Shown: piece after piece, positions 41,389-52,906 of the stretch
Layout of the letters: every line of letters starts with the position of its first letter
How positions within the stretch are numbered: position 1 is the first letter of the stretch
Origin: Gilliamella apis
GTDB taxonomy: Bacteria > Pseudomonadota > Gammaproteobacteria > Enterobacterales > Orbaceae
DNA length: 64,000 nucleotides
Direction of reading: 5' to 3'
Assembly: GCF_030758615.1 (NCBI RefSeq)
Contig: NZ_CP132381.1
Location: 2,480,001 to 2,544,000 of the forward strand
Translations under genes and position numbers: made by a program
The notes under the pieces: model-generated
What the model saw: the letters and a program-made list of their open reading frames with translations, nothing else
Databases searched by the model: none
What the model was told of the DNA's origin: nothing

Positions 41389-42192
41389 CTTAAATTCCTT
41401 TTTATTTAAGCAGAAAATAAAATGCCGATCAAGTCAAATTTTAACAAAAAAAACCTTATTTATAAATAATTTAATTATTTCAATAAAATAAGGCAAATAA
41501 TCAAACAAATTAGTGTAAACGTTAACAAATTATGCTGATTAAAAATCACTCGTTTTAACGAAATCAGTAACAAAATAGGTAATTTGGTTAATTCTCATTC
41601 AGAAACCAAAATAGAAATTCTTAACAACGCTTTTAACCGAAATTGTGACGTATATTTTCTTCATTTTTAGCTGTTTTGGTGATAATTTTTATACATCAGA
41701 TGCAACTAGCTAAGCTAATTTAAACTTAGACAAAAATTAGCCTAACCTTTTTATTAAATTTTTTATTTTTTATCCCATAATAAAAACTATAGTCACAATA
41801 TAGTTAATAAAATATCATCAGATAAAAATATTAAATTGTCATTAAAAGTGTCAATTTGCAAGCTAAATAATCGATTTAAAGACTATCTAAACGAGAAATT
41901 TCGACAGTTTTCATTTTCAATAGATTAAAATAAGCATTTCTTTTATGACGCAAATTATCCAATATTACTAGATAAGAAATCATGTTTAATTATGATCTAT
42001 TGAAAACGACTATTTGATTGATTTGAATGTAATGGACAAGTTAAGCATTGGCTCACTTTTTAGAAAGTACAAACTCAGTGAATTTATATAATTAACACTT
42101 AAAGCTATCTACTAATCTATAAAATACAACTACATCCAATATTCATATTGCAGATAAATCCATATATCTTTATGAATTTTTATATCAAAATA
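41389..42192. other. Gene-free AT-rich region
   Basis: About 800 bases between the bacteriocin gene and the mukB terminator with no open frame longer than a few dozen codons on either strand and no recognised RNA gene. It must include the bacteriocin promoter on the right-hand side. Its length is unusual for this compact genome. Confidence 0.5.
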
Positions 42193-42218
42193 AGATATTG
42201 CTGGTAAATACCAGCAAT
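42193..42218 (-). terminator. Rho-independent terminator of mukFEB
   Basis: 12-bp stem ATATTGCTGGTA / TACCAGCAATAT with a 2-base apparent loop, followed on the minus strand by CTTATTTT, about 30 bases after the mukB stop. Confidence 0.8.
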
Positions 42219-42247
42219 ATTTTTATAAAATACCATAGCTAACTTTA

Positions 42248-45200
42248 TTAAGCAAAACCTTTCAAGCCAACAACATGAACATGTTCTTGGTTATTGATAA
42301 CCTTACGAACTAGTTTATAGGTTGTACCTTTTTCTGGGCTAATGTTTTCTGGTGCAGCAATAATAAGCTGCATTTCTAATCGTTCGCATAACTCAAAGAG
42401 TGTAGCAATCGATTTGGCATCAAGACGAGCGGCCTCATCCAAAAACAATAATCGACATGGTGAAATATCTTTATTACGTAGACGTTTAGACTCTTCTTCC
42501 CAACTTTGAATTACCATTAGTAGAATAGACATACCTGTACCAATCGCTTCACCGGTTGATAAAGCACCACTTTCAGCACGTAACCAACCATCAGCACCAC
42601 GATTAACTTCCACATCCATCTCTAAATAGTTTCGATAATCTAGCAACTCCTCACCAATATTTTGTGCAGTTCGTTGTCCCATATCAATATGTGGATTTAA
42701 ACGTTGATAAAGTTTGGCTAACGCTTCAGAGAAGGTAATACGATTATTACTAAATAGATCCTGATGTTCATTTTGATCATCAGCTAATGCAGCTAATAAT
42801 GAAGAGTGTGCCTCACGAATACTAACATTCAAACGAACACCATTAACCTGACCAAATGCCACTGATTGTAATCCTTGATTAAGCATACGAATACGGTTTT
42901 GTTCACGTTGTATAGTTTTACGAATAATATTAGCCACACTTTTTGAACTAATGGCCAATTGTTGTTCTCGTGAAGTAAGCTCTTCAGTTAAGCGTGACAA
43001 CTCAATTTCCATTTGTTCAATGGCTTCAATTGGGTCATCAGTTTTGACGATATCTTGGCGAATTCGTTCACGTAGATGTTTATAAACCGCAATATAAAAC
43101 TGGATTTTACGTTCTGGTCGTTTCGGATCTTCGGATAATCTTAATATATCACGTAAGTGTTCATTATCATTTACCGCTAAACGCAATGAACCAAGTGCCT
43201 TATCCGACATAGAACGTAGTTCATCAGCACTGAGATAAGCCAATTCTCGTCGATGTAATCGTCGTTCTACACTATTTTCTTTAACAAGTCGTAACACTAA
43301 ACACCAACCAGCTTTTGCTTCAACAACTTGTTCACGTAATTGTTTATAATCACGCAGTGTTTGTGTTAAGCGTTTTTGCATTTGCGTCATTTCGCTTTCA
43401 CACATAATAAGTTGTTTTTCCAAAGACGTACATTGTTGACGATTACTATTGAGTTTTTGATGAATTTCATCACGACGGATACGAGCTCGCTCTTCAGTGA
43501 TTGCATCCGCTTTAACACCAATTTGTTCGATCTCTTTATGCAATTCATTAAGCATGTCTCGCTTAGTTTCAAATGCACTTTTAAGGGATGCTAATGTTTG
43601 ATTGTATTGATTATATTTATCTTGATACTGTTGCATTTGACGACGAGCTTCACCTCGTTGTCCTTCAACAACTTCTAATCGAGCACGTAATTTTTCATTG
43701 AGATCACTATTTTCATTCAACATACCCGCTGAATCTTCATAGCTAAAATGTGCACGACGTTGCATCACTTCCGTTAAAGCAAAAACTTGTTGGCGAATGG
43801 TTTGCTGCTGAGTTTTAACCGTATTGTACTGCTCACGTAACGATTCATTTTGCTCAGGATCACTTTGCAATACTGCAATAATGGGTTCAAGTTCTGCAAT
43901 AGTATGGCGATGACGACTAACATATTGCGCGGCCTCTTGCGCTTCAGCAACTTGCTCACGTAGATCATCAACCCGATCCGCTAAATCATCATCAGCCAAT
44001 AAATGCATTTGAGCTACCAATCGATTTACAGTGATTAACTGCTCTTTACAATTTGCAACTTGTTGTTGATTTTGTTTATCAATACTTTCTTGTGCCAAGA
44101 GCTGACGTTCGATTTCATTACGTCTTGTCGATAACTTTTGCGCTTCGGCTTCAGGATCGATATCAAATGCTACAGATAGATATTCACCAATAAACTGGCC
44201 AACATTTTGCTCAATACGTTGTAATTTTTGCAGATCAAATGAAATTGTTGCATAACGTTCATGTAGTTCATCGCGTTCTACCGATAATTTTTCAAGATGA
44301 ATTTCACGTGCTGCTCGGCCAAATAAAGGGACCTTAGGAAAACTGGAGAAGCGCCATTGACGATCACCGGTTTTAACTAATACTGATTTAGTCATCTCTT
44401 CACAATCAAAAACACTATCGTCAAATGAAGATGGATCACCTTCGATAAAATAGATATCTTCTGGATAATCTTCTTCACTATTTGTCAGGCTTTCTAGTTG
44501 AGCTTTTACCAGTGATAAATCAGGTACCACAATAGCTTGTCTTGATGGGCCATATAATGCTGAAAAATAAGGTGCATCATCAATGGTTACATCTTCATAA
44601 ATTTCAGAAAGTAATACACCATTAAACCTTTCCGCTAACGTCGATAAACGACCATCATCAACACCACTTGGTTGATTGAGTTGTTCAATTTGTGCATCAA
44701 GTTGATTGCGTTTGAAGTTTATTTGATCTCGTTGTGTAACTAAAGTACGTTCCTGTTCAAGCAATTGTTGCATATGTTGCGTGACAGCATGACTGTTAGT
44801 AAACGTTTGCTCTGTTTGTTCTTGCAATGCGATAAGTGCATCTTGGGCTTTTAACCATACAGGTGCTTTTTGTCGATAAGCACCAATTTGCGTTTGAATT
44901 TGCTCTAGCTCTTGTCTAAATTCAATACGTTTTTCACTTGATTCATTGGCAAGCTCTGCATTTTGATCTAGTTGAACTTCTAGCTCTTGTTTGAATTCAT
45001 CAAGCTCATCATAGTTAAGTTGACGACCAAAACGCTTACAAAATTGAGTTAATAATGATTCAGCTTCTTTTTGCTCAAAAAAGCGTTGCTCTAATTCATC
45101 TAATTGTAGTTGTAAATGTTCTACTTGATCGGCTTGGTAACATTGTGAAGGCCACTGCTTTAATACTTCTCTGGCGGCACGCCAAGCATCACTACGCACC

Positions 45201-46669
45201 ACGTCCCCCACTAATTTAACAACTAGTTGATAAGCTCTATCAAATTGATTAATTGCGGCATCAGAAACACTTAGTCTTTGCTCTAATTCTAACAGTTGTT
45301 CAGTAACTTCTTTTTGTTTTTCTTCAAAAATTTCAAAATGATTTTCAACGTTACTTATACCTAATTTTGGTAATTGGCATAGTTGTTGAGCATTTTTTAA
45401 AGCTTGAATAGCTTGTTGGTATTGGATTGCCCGAGTCTGCTGCACATCTAAAGCTTGTTGATAATCAGCTAATTGAGTTTTTATTTCATCAACTTCTTGC
45501 TCAGTCTGCTCAACCTGATCACGGTAAGTTTGATACTGTTCATTGGCTTCGAGGACAACTTCATTTTGCTCTTCAAGTTTCAAATTCAGATCATCTAAGT
45601 CCGCTTGATAACGGTCTATTTTTTCTTGTTGACGTAAAGCCGTTTGCGCAAGGTTAAGATGATCATTGGCAGCCTGAAGATCCGTTTCTAAGTCGCTTTG
45701 AGCATCTTGATATTCTTTTAATTCTTTTGCCATTTCAACTTGGCGGAATTGATTACTAATCAGCAGATCTTGCGTCTTAAACATGTCACGACGCAATCCT
45801 AAAACCGATTCGATATGGACTCTACGTTCATTAGCATGACGCATATAGTCAGCTGCAACGTAGTTTGTAGACTCAGTAATAAGATGTTTGAATAAATCAC
45901 GATCCGATTGTGTTACTCGAATAGCTTCAAGTGTCATTCTATTTTCACGTAATGCTGCTTCCATATCTTGGAAGGCTTTTCTGACGCCACTATTTTCCGG
46001 CAACAAATAATCACGTAATGATCGTGTAATAGCACTTGAAATCCCCCCATATAGAGAAGCTTCAATCAAGCGATAATATTTACTTCGGTCAGATGAAGAA
46101 CGTAACCGTTTCGGTAATATACCAAAATCAAACATGACTGAATGATAATCGGTAATAGAGTTAAATTGTTTAAAAATAACGCCTTCCATTGACTCAATTT
46201 TATCTTTTAATTCTGGTAGTGATAAAATTCGAGCCTGTTTATCATTTAAACGTTCCGTTACCAATTCAGTTGGACTAATATTGACTGGTAAACCTTGTAT
46301 TAAAAAAGGTTTAATATCTACTTTTTTGTCACGCCCTGCTACTTGCTGTAAACGTACACCACAGATAATTCGCTGATTACGAGAGTTGATAACATCTAGC
46401 ATTGAGTAACAAACACCAGGCTTTAACTTACCATGTAAACCTTTATCTCGAGAACCTGAAGTTGCACCCGCTTCAGTGGTATTTCTAAAATGTAATAAAG
46501 TCAAATCAGGAATTAGCGCTGTGACAAATGCAGCCATAGTCGTTGATTTACCCGCTCCATTACCACCTGAAAGCGTGGTAACCAGCTGATCAAGCTCAAA
46601 GGTTCGAGCAAAAAAACCGTTCCAGTTAATTAAGGTTAATGAGTGAAATTTACCGTGTCCCATCATCAT
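42248..46669 (-). CDS. mukB: Chromosome partition protein MukB
   Basis: SMC-like ATPase of the MukBEF condensin. The N-terminal head shows the Walker A loop [20 protein letters not shown]; long coiled coils (about residues 280-560 and 850-1120) flank a hinge ([20 protein letters not shown]); the C-terminal head carries the signature [20 protein letters not shown] and Walker [14 protein letters not shown]. 1473 residues, near the E. coli 1486, with the conserved core almost identical. The mukE stop and the mukB ATG share one base (TAATG). Confidence 0.98.
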   Translation of the reverse strand: MMMGHGKFHSLTLINWNGFFARTFELDQLVTTLSGGNGAGKSTTMAAFVTALIPDLTLLHFRNTTEAGATSGSRDKGLHGKLKPGVCYSMLDVINSRNQRIICGVRLQQVAGRDKKVDIKPFLIQGLPVNISPTELVTERLNDKQARILSLPELKDKIESMEGVIFKQFNSITDYHSVMFDFGILPKRLRSSSDRSKYYRLIEASLYGGISSAITRSLRDYLLPENSGVRKAFQDMEAALRENRMTLEAIRVTQSDRDLFKHLITESTNYVAADYMRHANERRVHIESVLGLRRDMFKTQDLLISNQFRQVEMAKELKEYQDAQSDLETDLQAANDHLNLAQTALRQQEKIDRYQADLDDLNLKLEEQNEVVLEANEQYQTYRDQVEQTEQEVDEIKTQLADYQQALDVQQTRAIQYQQAIQALKNAQQLCQLPKLGISNVENHFEIFEEKQKEVTEQLLELEQRLSVSDAAINQFDRAYQLVVKLVGDVVRSDAWRAAREVLKQWPSQCYQADQVEHLQLQLDELEQRFFEQKEAESLLTQFCKRFGRQLNYDELDEFKQELEVQLDQNAELANESSEKRIEFRQELEQIQTQIGAYRQKAPVWLKAQDALIALQEQTEQTFTNSHAVTQHMQQLLEQERTLVTQRDQINFKRNQLDAQIEQLNQPSGVDDGRLSTLAERFNGVLLSEIYEDVTIDDAPYFSALYGPSRQAIVVPDLSLVKAQLESLTNSEEDYPEDIYFIEGDPSSFDDSVFDCEEMTKSVLVKTGDRQWRFSSFPKVPLFGRAAREIHLEKLSVERDELHERYATISFDLQKLQRIEQNVGQFIGEYLSVAFDIDPEAEAQKLSTRRNEIERQLLAQESIDKQNQQQVANCKEQLITVNRLVAQMHLLADDDLADRVDDLREQVAEAQEAAQYVSRHRHTIAELEPIIAVLQSDPEQNESLREQYNTVKTQQQTIRQQVFALTEVMQRRAHFSYEDSAGMLNENSDLNEKLRARLEVVEGQRGEARRQMQQYQDKYNQYNQTLASLKSAFETKRDMLNELHKEIEQIGVKADAITEERARIRRDEIHQKLNSNRQQCTSLEKQLIMCESEMTQMQKRLTQTLRDYKQLREQVVEAKAGWCLVLRLVKENSVERRLHRRELAYLSADELRSMSDKALGSLRLAVNDNEHLRDILRLSEDPKRPERKIQFYIAVYKHLRERIRQDIVKTDDPIEAIEQMEIELSRLTEELTSREQQLAISSKSVANIIRKTIQREQNRIRMLNQGLQSVAFGQVNGVRLNVSIREAHSSLLAALADDQNEHQDLFSNNRITFSEALAKLYQRLNPHIDMGQRTAQNIGEELLDYRNYLEMDVEVNRGADGWLRAESGALSTGEAIGTGMSILLMVIQSWEEESKRLRNKDISPCRLLFLDEAARLDAKSIATLFELCERLEMQLIIAAPENISPEKGTTYKLVRKVINNQEHVHVVGLKGFA

Positions 46670-47463
46670 TATTCAATCTCCTCATTAACATCTTCATCTT
46701 GTTCTTCACTATTATCATCATCCAAAATAAGTGATGATTCTATTTTAATCGCTTCACCATCACGAATTAAGCGTAATTGCGCTTCTTGCGCATCATCACT
46801 ACTACGAACATCAGCGCCAAAGCGGAAAATAGATTCATTTATACGAAAACGACTACTGTCATTACCTACAATAAAAAAGATCATACCTAGTCGACGTAAG
46901 CGATTTAATGCGGTTTTTACTTTATCAAACAGTTTTTGACGATCTAAGTCAGATCCCGTTGAACGTTGATTAACTAATTTCAACAATTTACTTTCATCCG
47001 CTAAGGAAACCAGCTCATCAAAAAGTTCTTGCAAAGTGAAGATACCTTCATGCGCTAATCGTTCTGGGCTTAAATAGAGATAACACAATACTTTACCCAC
47101 TAACATGTCTAATTCAGAAAGAACTGAACGGGGAATTAAAGTGGTTGAACGAGGACGAAGATAAAAAAAGCCTTCTGGTGCACGAATCAGCTCAACATTA
47201 TAGCGTTGATAAAACTGTTCAAGTTCAAATTGAAAATCCATCAAAAATGCATGATTGTCCAGCTCATCAATACCAATATGGCGACCTGAGCGTAATAAAC
47301 TATCTAGTTCAGGGAAAATTGGATTGGCAATAGCTTGAGCCAATTTAACTGGCATATATTTATCTATAGACGCTTGAGAACTTGCAGCAATACGTCCCAT
47401 GACTTCATCAAGATGATGAGCAGTTTGTTCCATTTCTATATCTTTAGTATCTGTTGATGACAT
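46669..47463 (-). CDS. mukE: Chromosome partition protein MukE
   Basis: Winged-helix accessory subunit that bridges MukF and MukB. It matches E. coli MukE through [41 protein letters not shown] and [20 protein letters not shown]. The acidic C-terminal tail ([17 protein letters not shown]) is typical. About 264 residues from the ATG at 47463, which has AAGG upstream; the first 35 residues are less conserved, so a start further in is possible. Overlaps the mukF end by 20 bases. Confidence 0.94.
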   Translation of the reverse strand: MSSTDTKDIEMEQTAHHLDEVMGRIAASSQASIDKYMPVKLAQAIANPIFPELDSLLRSGRHIGIDELDNHAFLMDFQFELEQFYQRYNVELIRAPEGFFYLRPRSTTLIPRSVLSELDMLVGKVLCYLYLSPERLAHEGIFTLQELFDELVSLADESKLLKLVNQRSTGSDLDRQKLFDKVKTALNRLRRLGMIFFIVGNDSSRFRINESIFRFGADVRSSDDAQEAQLRLIRDGEAIKIESSLILDDDNSEEQDEDVNEEIE

Positions 47464-48766
47464 GTGCTTGTACCTTAGCTCCATAATCGTTAATAGGTTT
47501 CCATTCGGCAGGAATACCAAGTAAATCACTTTCGGCAATACCTAATCGAATAGCCTGATCAATAAACAATCTTGCAATATCAAAATGCTGTTCTCGAGGG
47601 AACTGTGCTAAATAACTATGAATAGCAATACTCATATCAAGTGGTTTATTTTCTTGTTTAAAGATCAATAAATTTTGTTCAATATGTGCAACTATGTGCT
47701 CTTGAATTTCTTCAATCATTTCAAATTCGAGTTCGGAAGGTAACTCGCCTGTCACTTCAGCTTCATGTAATGCCAATTCTTCATCACGCATATCCAGTAA
47801 ACGTTCAGCATTCGCAAAAGTAAGTGACCATGGTGAATCAAAATAGCTTTGGATCGATTTGCGTAATCGTTGAGAAAAAACTCGATTCTTATCTAAATCA
47901 ATTGCAGTACGAATAAATTTATGAACGTGCCTATCATAACCTATCCATAGGTCTATTGCTTTTTGTCCCCAACCGATGATTCGGTCTAATTTACCTTGTA
48001 AATCAATAACTACATTATTAATTTTATCTAACTCAGGATTATCCAAAGTCGCATCTTGTATTAAAAGCAAACTAGCTTGTAACTTATCGCCAGCCGCTGC
48101 TAATGTATCTTGTAATTCACGTAAGGTTTGCGATGTTTCTGTCAGTAAGCCCTCACAGCTACTAATTGCCGCCTGCCAATCTTGACTTAATAATGCAGAA
48201 ATATTTTGTTTTACATCAGCTTGTTGTTCATCCATCACTCGCTGAGTGATATCAATGCTATCAAAGATCTCAGCTACTGAATATTTTAAAGGTGCGAAAA
48301 CATTACGATGCCAATGTAAATCATCACCACCTTCAAGAGCAGCATCTGCGGCACGTTTTAACTCTTGTGCCACAATTGAAAGCTGAATTGATAAACGTAA
48401 AGTCGAGAATTCTCGTTGACGAATATAGTAATCAGATATACCAATTCCCAACGGTGTCAATCGATAAATAGAATAACCATCGGTCATTTCGCTAGCAAAA
48501 CGTGTGATTAAACGCTGGCGTACTAAATCATTAATCGCATTATTAGCACGGACAGTAATAGTATCTTCACTTTGCTCAAAAATGTGTGAAACATGTCTAA
48601 AACCATCAATTAATTCAGATTCAGTCATTTCACCATCAAAGCGTTCACTGTTTAATACAGCTATTGCCAACAAAAAGGCTAATCGCTCAACAGGCAAAGC
48701 AATTGAAAAATCATTTTTTTTTGCCCAAGAGACCAGTTCTGGCACTGATTGGGAAAAATCCATCAT
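47444..48766 (-). CDS. mukF: Chromosome partition protein MukF (kleisin)
   Basis: Kleisin subunit of MukBEF: N-terminal winged-helix dimerisation domain ([20 protein letters not shown]), central four-helix bundle, C-terminal winged helix ([19 protein letters not shown]) that binds the MukB cap. 440 residues, same as E. coli. The first of two adjacent ATG codons has AAGGA 6 bases upstream. First gene of the operon. Confidence 0.97.
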   Translation of the reverse strand: MMDFSQSVPELVSWAKKNDFSIALPVERLAFLLAIAVLNSERFDGEMTESELIDGFRHVSHIFEQSEDTITVRANNAINDLVRQRLITRFASEMTDGYSIYRLTPLGIGISDYYIRQREFSTLRLSIQLSIVAQELKRAADAALEGGDDLHWHRNVFAPLKYSVAEIFDSIDITQRVMDEQQADVKQNISALLSQDWQAAISSCEGLLTETSQTLRELQDTLAAAGDKLQASLLLIQDATLDNPELDKINNVVIDLQGKLDRIIGWGQKAIDLWIGYDRHVHKFIRTAIDLDKNRVFSQRLRKSIQSYFDSPWSLTFANAERLLDMRDEELALHEAEVTGELPSELEFEMIEEIQEHIVAHIEQNLLIFKQENKPLDMSIAIHSYLAQFPREQHFDIARLFIDQAIRLGIAESDLLGIPAEWKPINDYGAKVQAHVINRY

Positions 48767-49263
48767 AGTGATTCCTTAATTAAGGATGTCCAGAAAGCCT
48801 GACATCTTAAAATAATATGAGAAACACAATATATTGTGTTATGGACAAAATTTTATCGATTATATAACAAATTGTAGTAGTTAAAAATAGCTAAGTTTAG
48901 GATTTATTATTAGATGTAATATACTATATTCCATTTTCTCAAATTACTTTTATTACCTTAATCAAATTGGCTTCTATAGATACAAAAATAATAGAATATT
49001 AACCTACAACTGGTGCCTTCTATAAATCCAACAAAATTGAAGCGCAGTGACAACTTATCAATTACTGCAAATAAAGAGGGTAAACTGCTGACCAGTACTT
49101 CTGTCATTGTTGATGTAGTTAATAATTTAGATAAAACAGAAATATCCAATGATAAAGGATAAGCAACTATTATACCAAATCAAAGGTCAAATGTTATTGG
49201 ATTAAAATTGACTTTCTAGTAAAAAATAACCAACTAGCGACACAAGATTAATTTATATTTAAA
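48767..49263. other. Intergenic with a possible coding remnant
   Basis: About 500 bases between mukF and the MFS gene terminator. An open stretch on the plus strand (48995-49162, about 55 codons, no start codon context) reads SINPTKLKRSDNLSITANKEG and then LLTSTSVIVDVVNNLDKTEIS when joined, vaguely like part of an extracellular repeat domain. It has no flanking continuation, so it is at most a fragment. The mukFEB promoter should lie near 48780-48900. Confidence 0.3.
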
Positions 49264-49285
49264 AAACGGGATTATTATCCCGTTT
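49264..49285 (-). terminator. Rho-independent terminator of the nucleoside operon
   Basis: Stem AAACGGGAT / ATCCCGTTT with a 4-base loop, followed by a T run on the minus strand, 17 bases after the MFS gene stop. Confidence 0.85.
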
Positions 49286-49301
49286 ATTATTAATCATCTG
49301 A

Positions 49302-50690
49302 TTAAACTTCAGCATTAATTGGACGAGGTATAAGAAAACTACAAATTAGAGCTAATACCGTAATCGCTAATCCAAGTAACATGCCATTAAAATAACCATC
49401 AATTGAACTACCATTCATCATCTGAATTGCTGGTAATAAAGCAAAACTTAAGCCTGCGCCTAAATTAAATGCACCAGCATTCATTCCTGGTAGAAAACCT
49501 GGGTTTTCGCTAGGAGATAAAACAACACCTAAGCCATTTAAGATAATATTGGCCATGCCTGCGTAGAAAATACCTAGCACAATAACCCCTACCGATAAAA
49601 TAGGTAGAGAATGAATGCCATAAAACATAATAACTAGAATGCCAATAACACAGCCCACAAGACCTAATTTTAACACATTGTTATAACCCATTGTTGGTGC
49701 CAACCTTCCGGAAAATGGTCCCACAAACCAACCAATTAAAGCATAAGGAGTAAGAAAAATGAGTGAAGCCCAATCCGCTTCTAATCCAAAGCCAATCTCA
49801 TGATTTTGAGCAATTGACATGACCAAACCATTAACAATGGCGAAAATACCTGTCATGGTTAAAGTTGTTGTTAATAATAAAGCCCATGTAGCACGTTTTT
49901 TCAAATGATTGGTGGTAACAAGTGGTTGTTTATTTCTTTTTTCTACATGCCAAAACAGAATAAAACATAAGATAGCAAATAGTGTTAATCCTACCACAAT
50001 CAACCAATTTGCATTACCCAGTTTACCCGCTTCATTAAGCGCGAGTAATAGCGCAGCTATGGTTAAGACAATTAGCAAAACACCTAACCAATCCATTTTG
50101 GTGCCTGCCGATGGTTTGGATTCAGAGGCAAAACGATGAACAAAGAAAGTGGAAATTGCAGCCACTATAGCTATAACCCAAAATACAGAACGAAAACCGA
50201 AATGAGTTGCAAGTAGACCACCTGCTATCGCATCAACACCAGCTATACCACCATTTACTGCTGTTATTATTCCCATTAACATACCATATTGTTTAACATC
50301 TTTTACTTCAAAACTTAACATTAACAAGCAGAGAGGTACGACTGGTCCTGAGACACCTTGAATAATCCGCGCGGCATATAACACTTCAATATTTGGTGCA
50401 ACAGCAGCTAAAACTGTACCTAATGTCATGATTAATAACATAGCAGTTAAGACTTTTTTTCGCCCTTTTATATCACTTAATCGTGGTAAAAATAATGAAA
50501 ATAAAGCTGCTGCTGTGAAAAATGAGGTTTGCGATAGCCCAACAGCAGCATCATTCGTTCCTAACTCTTTTGCTATGGTTACTAATACAGGGCTTAACAT
50601 ACTAGCATTAAGTTGGAAAGCAACACATGCAGCAAGCAAAGCCATCATCAGTGTAAATACACTGGATTTACCTTTACTTTTTTCAATCAT
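49302..50690 (-). CDS. MFS transporter, probable nucleoside carrier by context
   Basis: 462-residue membrane protein with about 14 hydrophobic segments, resembling DHA2-type MFS carriers. The MFS loop between helices 2 and 3 is LPRLSDIKGRKKVLTAM, and helix 5 contains GGIAGVDAIAGGLLATHFG. Families of this size usually export drugs, but the gene is translationally coupled (ATGA overlap) to a nucleoside hydrolase and sits in one operon with a ribokinase fusion, so uptake of nucleosides or ribose is the better guess. Substrate is inference only. It ends in a strong terminator. Confidence 0.75.
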   Translation of the reverse strand: MIEKSKGKSSVFTLMMALLAACVAFQLNASMLSPVLVTIAKELGTNDAAVGLSQTSFFTAAALFSLFLPRLSDIKGRKKVLTAMLLIMTLGTVLAAVAPNIEVLYAARIIQGVSGPVVPLCLLMLSFEVKDVKQYGMLMGIITAVNGGIAGVDAIAGGLLATHFGFRSVFWVIAIVAAISTFFVHRFASESKPSAGTKMDWLGVLLIVLTIAALLLALNEAGKLGNANWLIVVGLTLFAILCFILFWHVEKRNKQPLVTTNHLKKRATWALLLTTTLTMTGIFAIVNGLVMSIAQNHEIGFGLEADWASLIFLTPYALIGWFVGPFSGRLAPTMGYNNVLKLGLVGCVIGILVIMFYGIHSLPILSVGVIVLGIFYAGMANIILNGLGVVLSPSENPGFLPGMNAGAFNLGAGLSFALLPAIQMMNGSSIDGYFNGMLLGLAITVLALICSFLIPRPINAEV

Positions 50691-51643
50691 AGATTAACCT
50701 CACCTATTCGTTCTAGGGAGTCAACAATTAAATCCCAAAAACCAGTATGATCAAGTTCAGTTGCAACCTGAGTATGACAACTATCATCAGGAGGAAAACG
50801 AAAATCAGCCACGGTCATTCCTAAAGTTAATGTACCTGTCAATTCAATATCAACTGGCACTCGTTTAGTTTTTATTAATTCAGGATTTATAACATAAGCA
50901 ACAGCGCAAGGGTCATGCACTGGCGGATAAGTAAAACCTTGAGCTTGTTTATACATTTTTCCGAAGAATTCCAGCATTTCCAAAACAAATTTAGCTGGTT
51001 TTGTTTTTATTGCAGATATTTTTTCAATTACTTCTGGTGTAGCTAATGCTTGATGGGTAAGATCTAATCCAACCATAGTAACAGGCCATTTTTCATTAAA
51101 TACTATATGAGCTGCTTCTGGATCTATCTTGATATTAAACTCAGCAACAGCACTCCAGTTGCCAACATGATACCCACCACCCATCAAAACAACTTCTTTT
51201 ACTCGCTCAACGATTTTCGGCTCTTTACGTACCGCCATTGCAATATTAGTTAAACCTCCAGTTGGAACCAATGTGACTGTTTTAGGGGGATGTGACATAA
51301 TGGTATCAATGATTAAATCAATAGCATGCCTTTTATCTAATTGAATTGCCGGTTCAGGTAAAACGGGGCCATCAAGTCCAGAGTCACCATGAATATCAGG
51401 TGCCACTTCTACATTTCTAATTAAAGGTCTTACCGCTCCTGCAGCAAAAGGTACATTTGTAATATTAGCGATACGTGCAACAGATAATGCATTGCGAGTT
51501 ACTTTTTCTAATGTTTGGTTACCAACAACCGTAGTTACCGCTAGCAATTCAATATTTGGATTACCATGAGCTAATAAAAGTGCGATAGCATCATCATGAC
51601 CGGGATCGCAATCAAGGATAATTTTTTTTGGCTGATTCATCAT
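50687..51643 (-). CDS. Nucleoside hydrolase (IunH/Rih family)
   Basis: Hydrolyses ribonucleosides to base and ribose. The calcium site and family signature DCDPGHDDAIAL is at residues 10-21 and the second metal/substrate region is PVHDPCAVAYV near residue 240; MGGGYHVGNWSAVAEFNIKIDPEAA is also typical (stated as two landmarks: MGGGYHVGNW and AEFNIKIDPEAA). 318 residues. The first of two adjacent ATG codons at 51643 has GAGGAAC upstream. It lies between the ribokinase fusion and the MFS carrier, giving a complete nucleoside uptake, cleavage and ribose phosphorylation unit. Base preference cannot be told. Confidence 0.9.
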   Translation of the reverse strand: MMNQPKKIILDCDPGHDDAIALLLAHGNPNIELLAVTTVVGNQTLEKVTRNALSVARIANITNVPFAAGAVRPLIRNVEVAPDIHGDSGLDGPVLPEPAIQLDKRHAIDLIIDTIMSHPPKTVTLVPTGGLTNIAMAVRKEPKIVERVKEVVLMGGGYHVGNWSAVAEFNIKIDPEAAHIVFNEKWPVTMVGLDLTHQALATPEVIEKISAIKTKPAKFVLEMLEFFGKMYKQAQGFTYPPVHDPCAVAYVINPELIKTKRVPVDIELTGTLTLGMTVADFRFPPDDSCHTQVATELDHTGFWDLIVDSLERIGEVNL

Positions 51644-51664
51644 AAATCGGTTCCTCAAGTAAAT

Positions 51665-52858
51665 TTATATATTTGCCATTCGTTTAAGCACATTTTGATG
51701 CGATGGCATATTTGATGCACCTTCGCGCTCAACGGCTAAAGATGCAAAAGCTGAAGCATAAATTGCTGCTTGATAAAGGGTTTCTCCTTTAGCCAATGAA
51801 GCACAAAAAGCGCCATTAAAAGCATCACCAGCACCAGTTGTATCAACAGGAACAGCTAAAAAAGGCTTAATATGTTGATGATGTTTTCCATCATAGACAA
51901 GAGAGCCTTTACTACCTAAAGTAATAATGACTGTTTGAATCCCTAATGAATAGATTTTTTCTGCTGCAAGCTTAGCACTATCGAAATCATTAACTTCAAC
52001 TCCTGACATTAAACTTGCTTCAGTTTCATTCGGAGTAACAATATCGATATAAGACAATAACTGCTGAATATCTTTAGAATAAGGCGCCGGGTTTAACACC
52101 ACTTTTACCCCCATTGCTTTAGCTAATTTCATTGCATTTAAAACAGCATCAATATTATTTTCAAGTTGAACTAATAGAATATCAGATTGTTTAAGATAAC
52201 TTTCTAACATTACAATTTCTTTATTAGTAATTGTTAAATTTGCACCCGGATAGATGGCTATCATATTCTCGCCATTCTCTTCAGAAACATAAATGACAGC
52301 ATTGCCAGTAGGTTCTTTATCTGATTGATACAAAGTAAATGAGTTAATTTTCGATGAAGAAAGATGATCATGAGCAAATTGACTAAATTGGTCGGTTCCC
52401 ACTTTTGCGACAAAATGAACTTTTGCATCGGCATGACTTGCAGCAAGTGCTTGATTAGCACCTTTTCCACCTGGACCAATCATACTTTTTTGCGCCAGAA
52501 TTGACTCACCACCTTTTGGAAATCTTGCTACTTGCGCAACAATATCAACATTAAATGAACCTAAAATACAAACATTACCGTTCATTCTGTCTCCTAGTTT
52601 TTTAAATTTCTGTTTTTCATATCTCGTCATTAATGAGGTAATACACTCTTTATCAGTAACATTGCTTACTAATCTGTGCCTTTTTATCATGGCACCACCG
52701 TGACAACGAATAACTAATAATTGTTTCGCCAGTGTAGAGAGATCTTTTCTAATAGTCTCTTTAGATACTTTAAATATTTCCGAAAAATATTGAACACTAC
52801 ATCTTTCATGTTTATCTAAATAAGCTAAGATAGCTTTTTGTCTTTCTTCTAAGAACAT
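51665..52858 (-). CDS. DeoR-type HTH regulator fused to a ribokinase (PfkB) domain
   Basis: 397 residues. Residues 1-60 are a DeoR-family helix-turn-helix (MFLEERQKAILAYLDKHERC; SKETIRKDLSTLAKQLLVIR, then CHGGA). A short linker (about 61-92) leads directly into a full ribokinase domain: NVCILGSFNVDIVAQVARFP, the GGKGANQA substrate motif, and the catalytic DTTGAGDAFNGAFCASLA with the anion-hole GAGD. It probably phosphorylates ribose released by the hydrolase and represses its own operon when ribose is absent. AGAGG lies 8 bases before the ATG. First gene of the operon; candidate operator repeats lie just upstream. Confidence 0.88.
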   Translation of the reverse strand: MFLEERQKAILAYLDKHERCSVQYFSEIFKVSKETIRKDLSTLAKQLLVIRCHGGAMIKRHRLVSNVTDKECITSLMTRYEKQKFKKLGDRMNGNVCILGSFNVDIVAQVARFPKGGESILAQKSMIGPGGKGANQALAASHADAKVHFVAKVGTDQFSQFAHDHLSSSKINSFTLYQSDKEPTGNAVIYVSEENGENMIAIYPGANLTITNKEIVMLESYLKQSDILLVQLENNIDAVLNAMKLAKAMGVKVVLNPAPYSKDIQQLLSYIDIVTPNETEASLMSGVEVNDFDSAKLAAEKIYSLGIQTVIITLGSKGSLVYDGKHHQHIKPFLAVPVDTTGAGDAFNGAFCASLAKGETLYQAAIYASAFASLAVEREGASNMPSHQNVLKRMANI

Positions 52859-52875
52859 AAAGTAAACCTCTTGAT

Positions 52876-52906
52876 GATTAAATCAAAGTATAGCTGGATT
52901 AAATCA
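52876..52906. promoter_or_regulatory. Candidate operator: two direct copies of GATTAAATCA
   Basis: Identical 10-mers at 52876-52885 and 52897-52906, starting 21 bases apart (two helical turns), 18-48 bases upstream of the start codon of the DeoR-ribokinase gene. Each is close to a palindrome. Position and spacing suit a repressor dimer pair. Confidence 0.45.

Noticed and set aside
48958..49149. 63-codon minus-strand frame upstream of mukF
   Set aside because: Low-complexity, no ribosome site and no recognisable motif.
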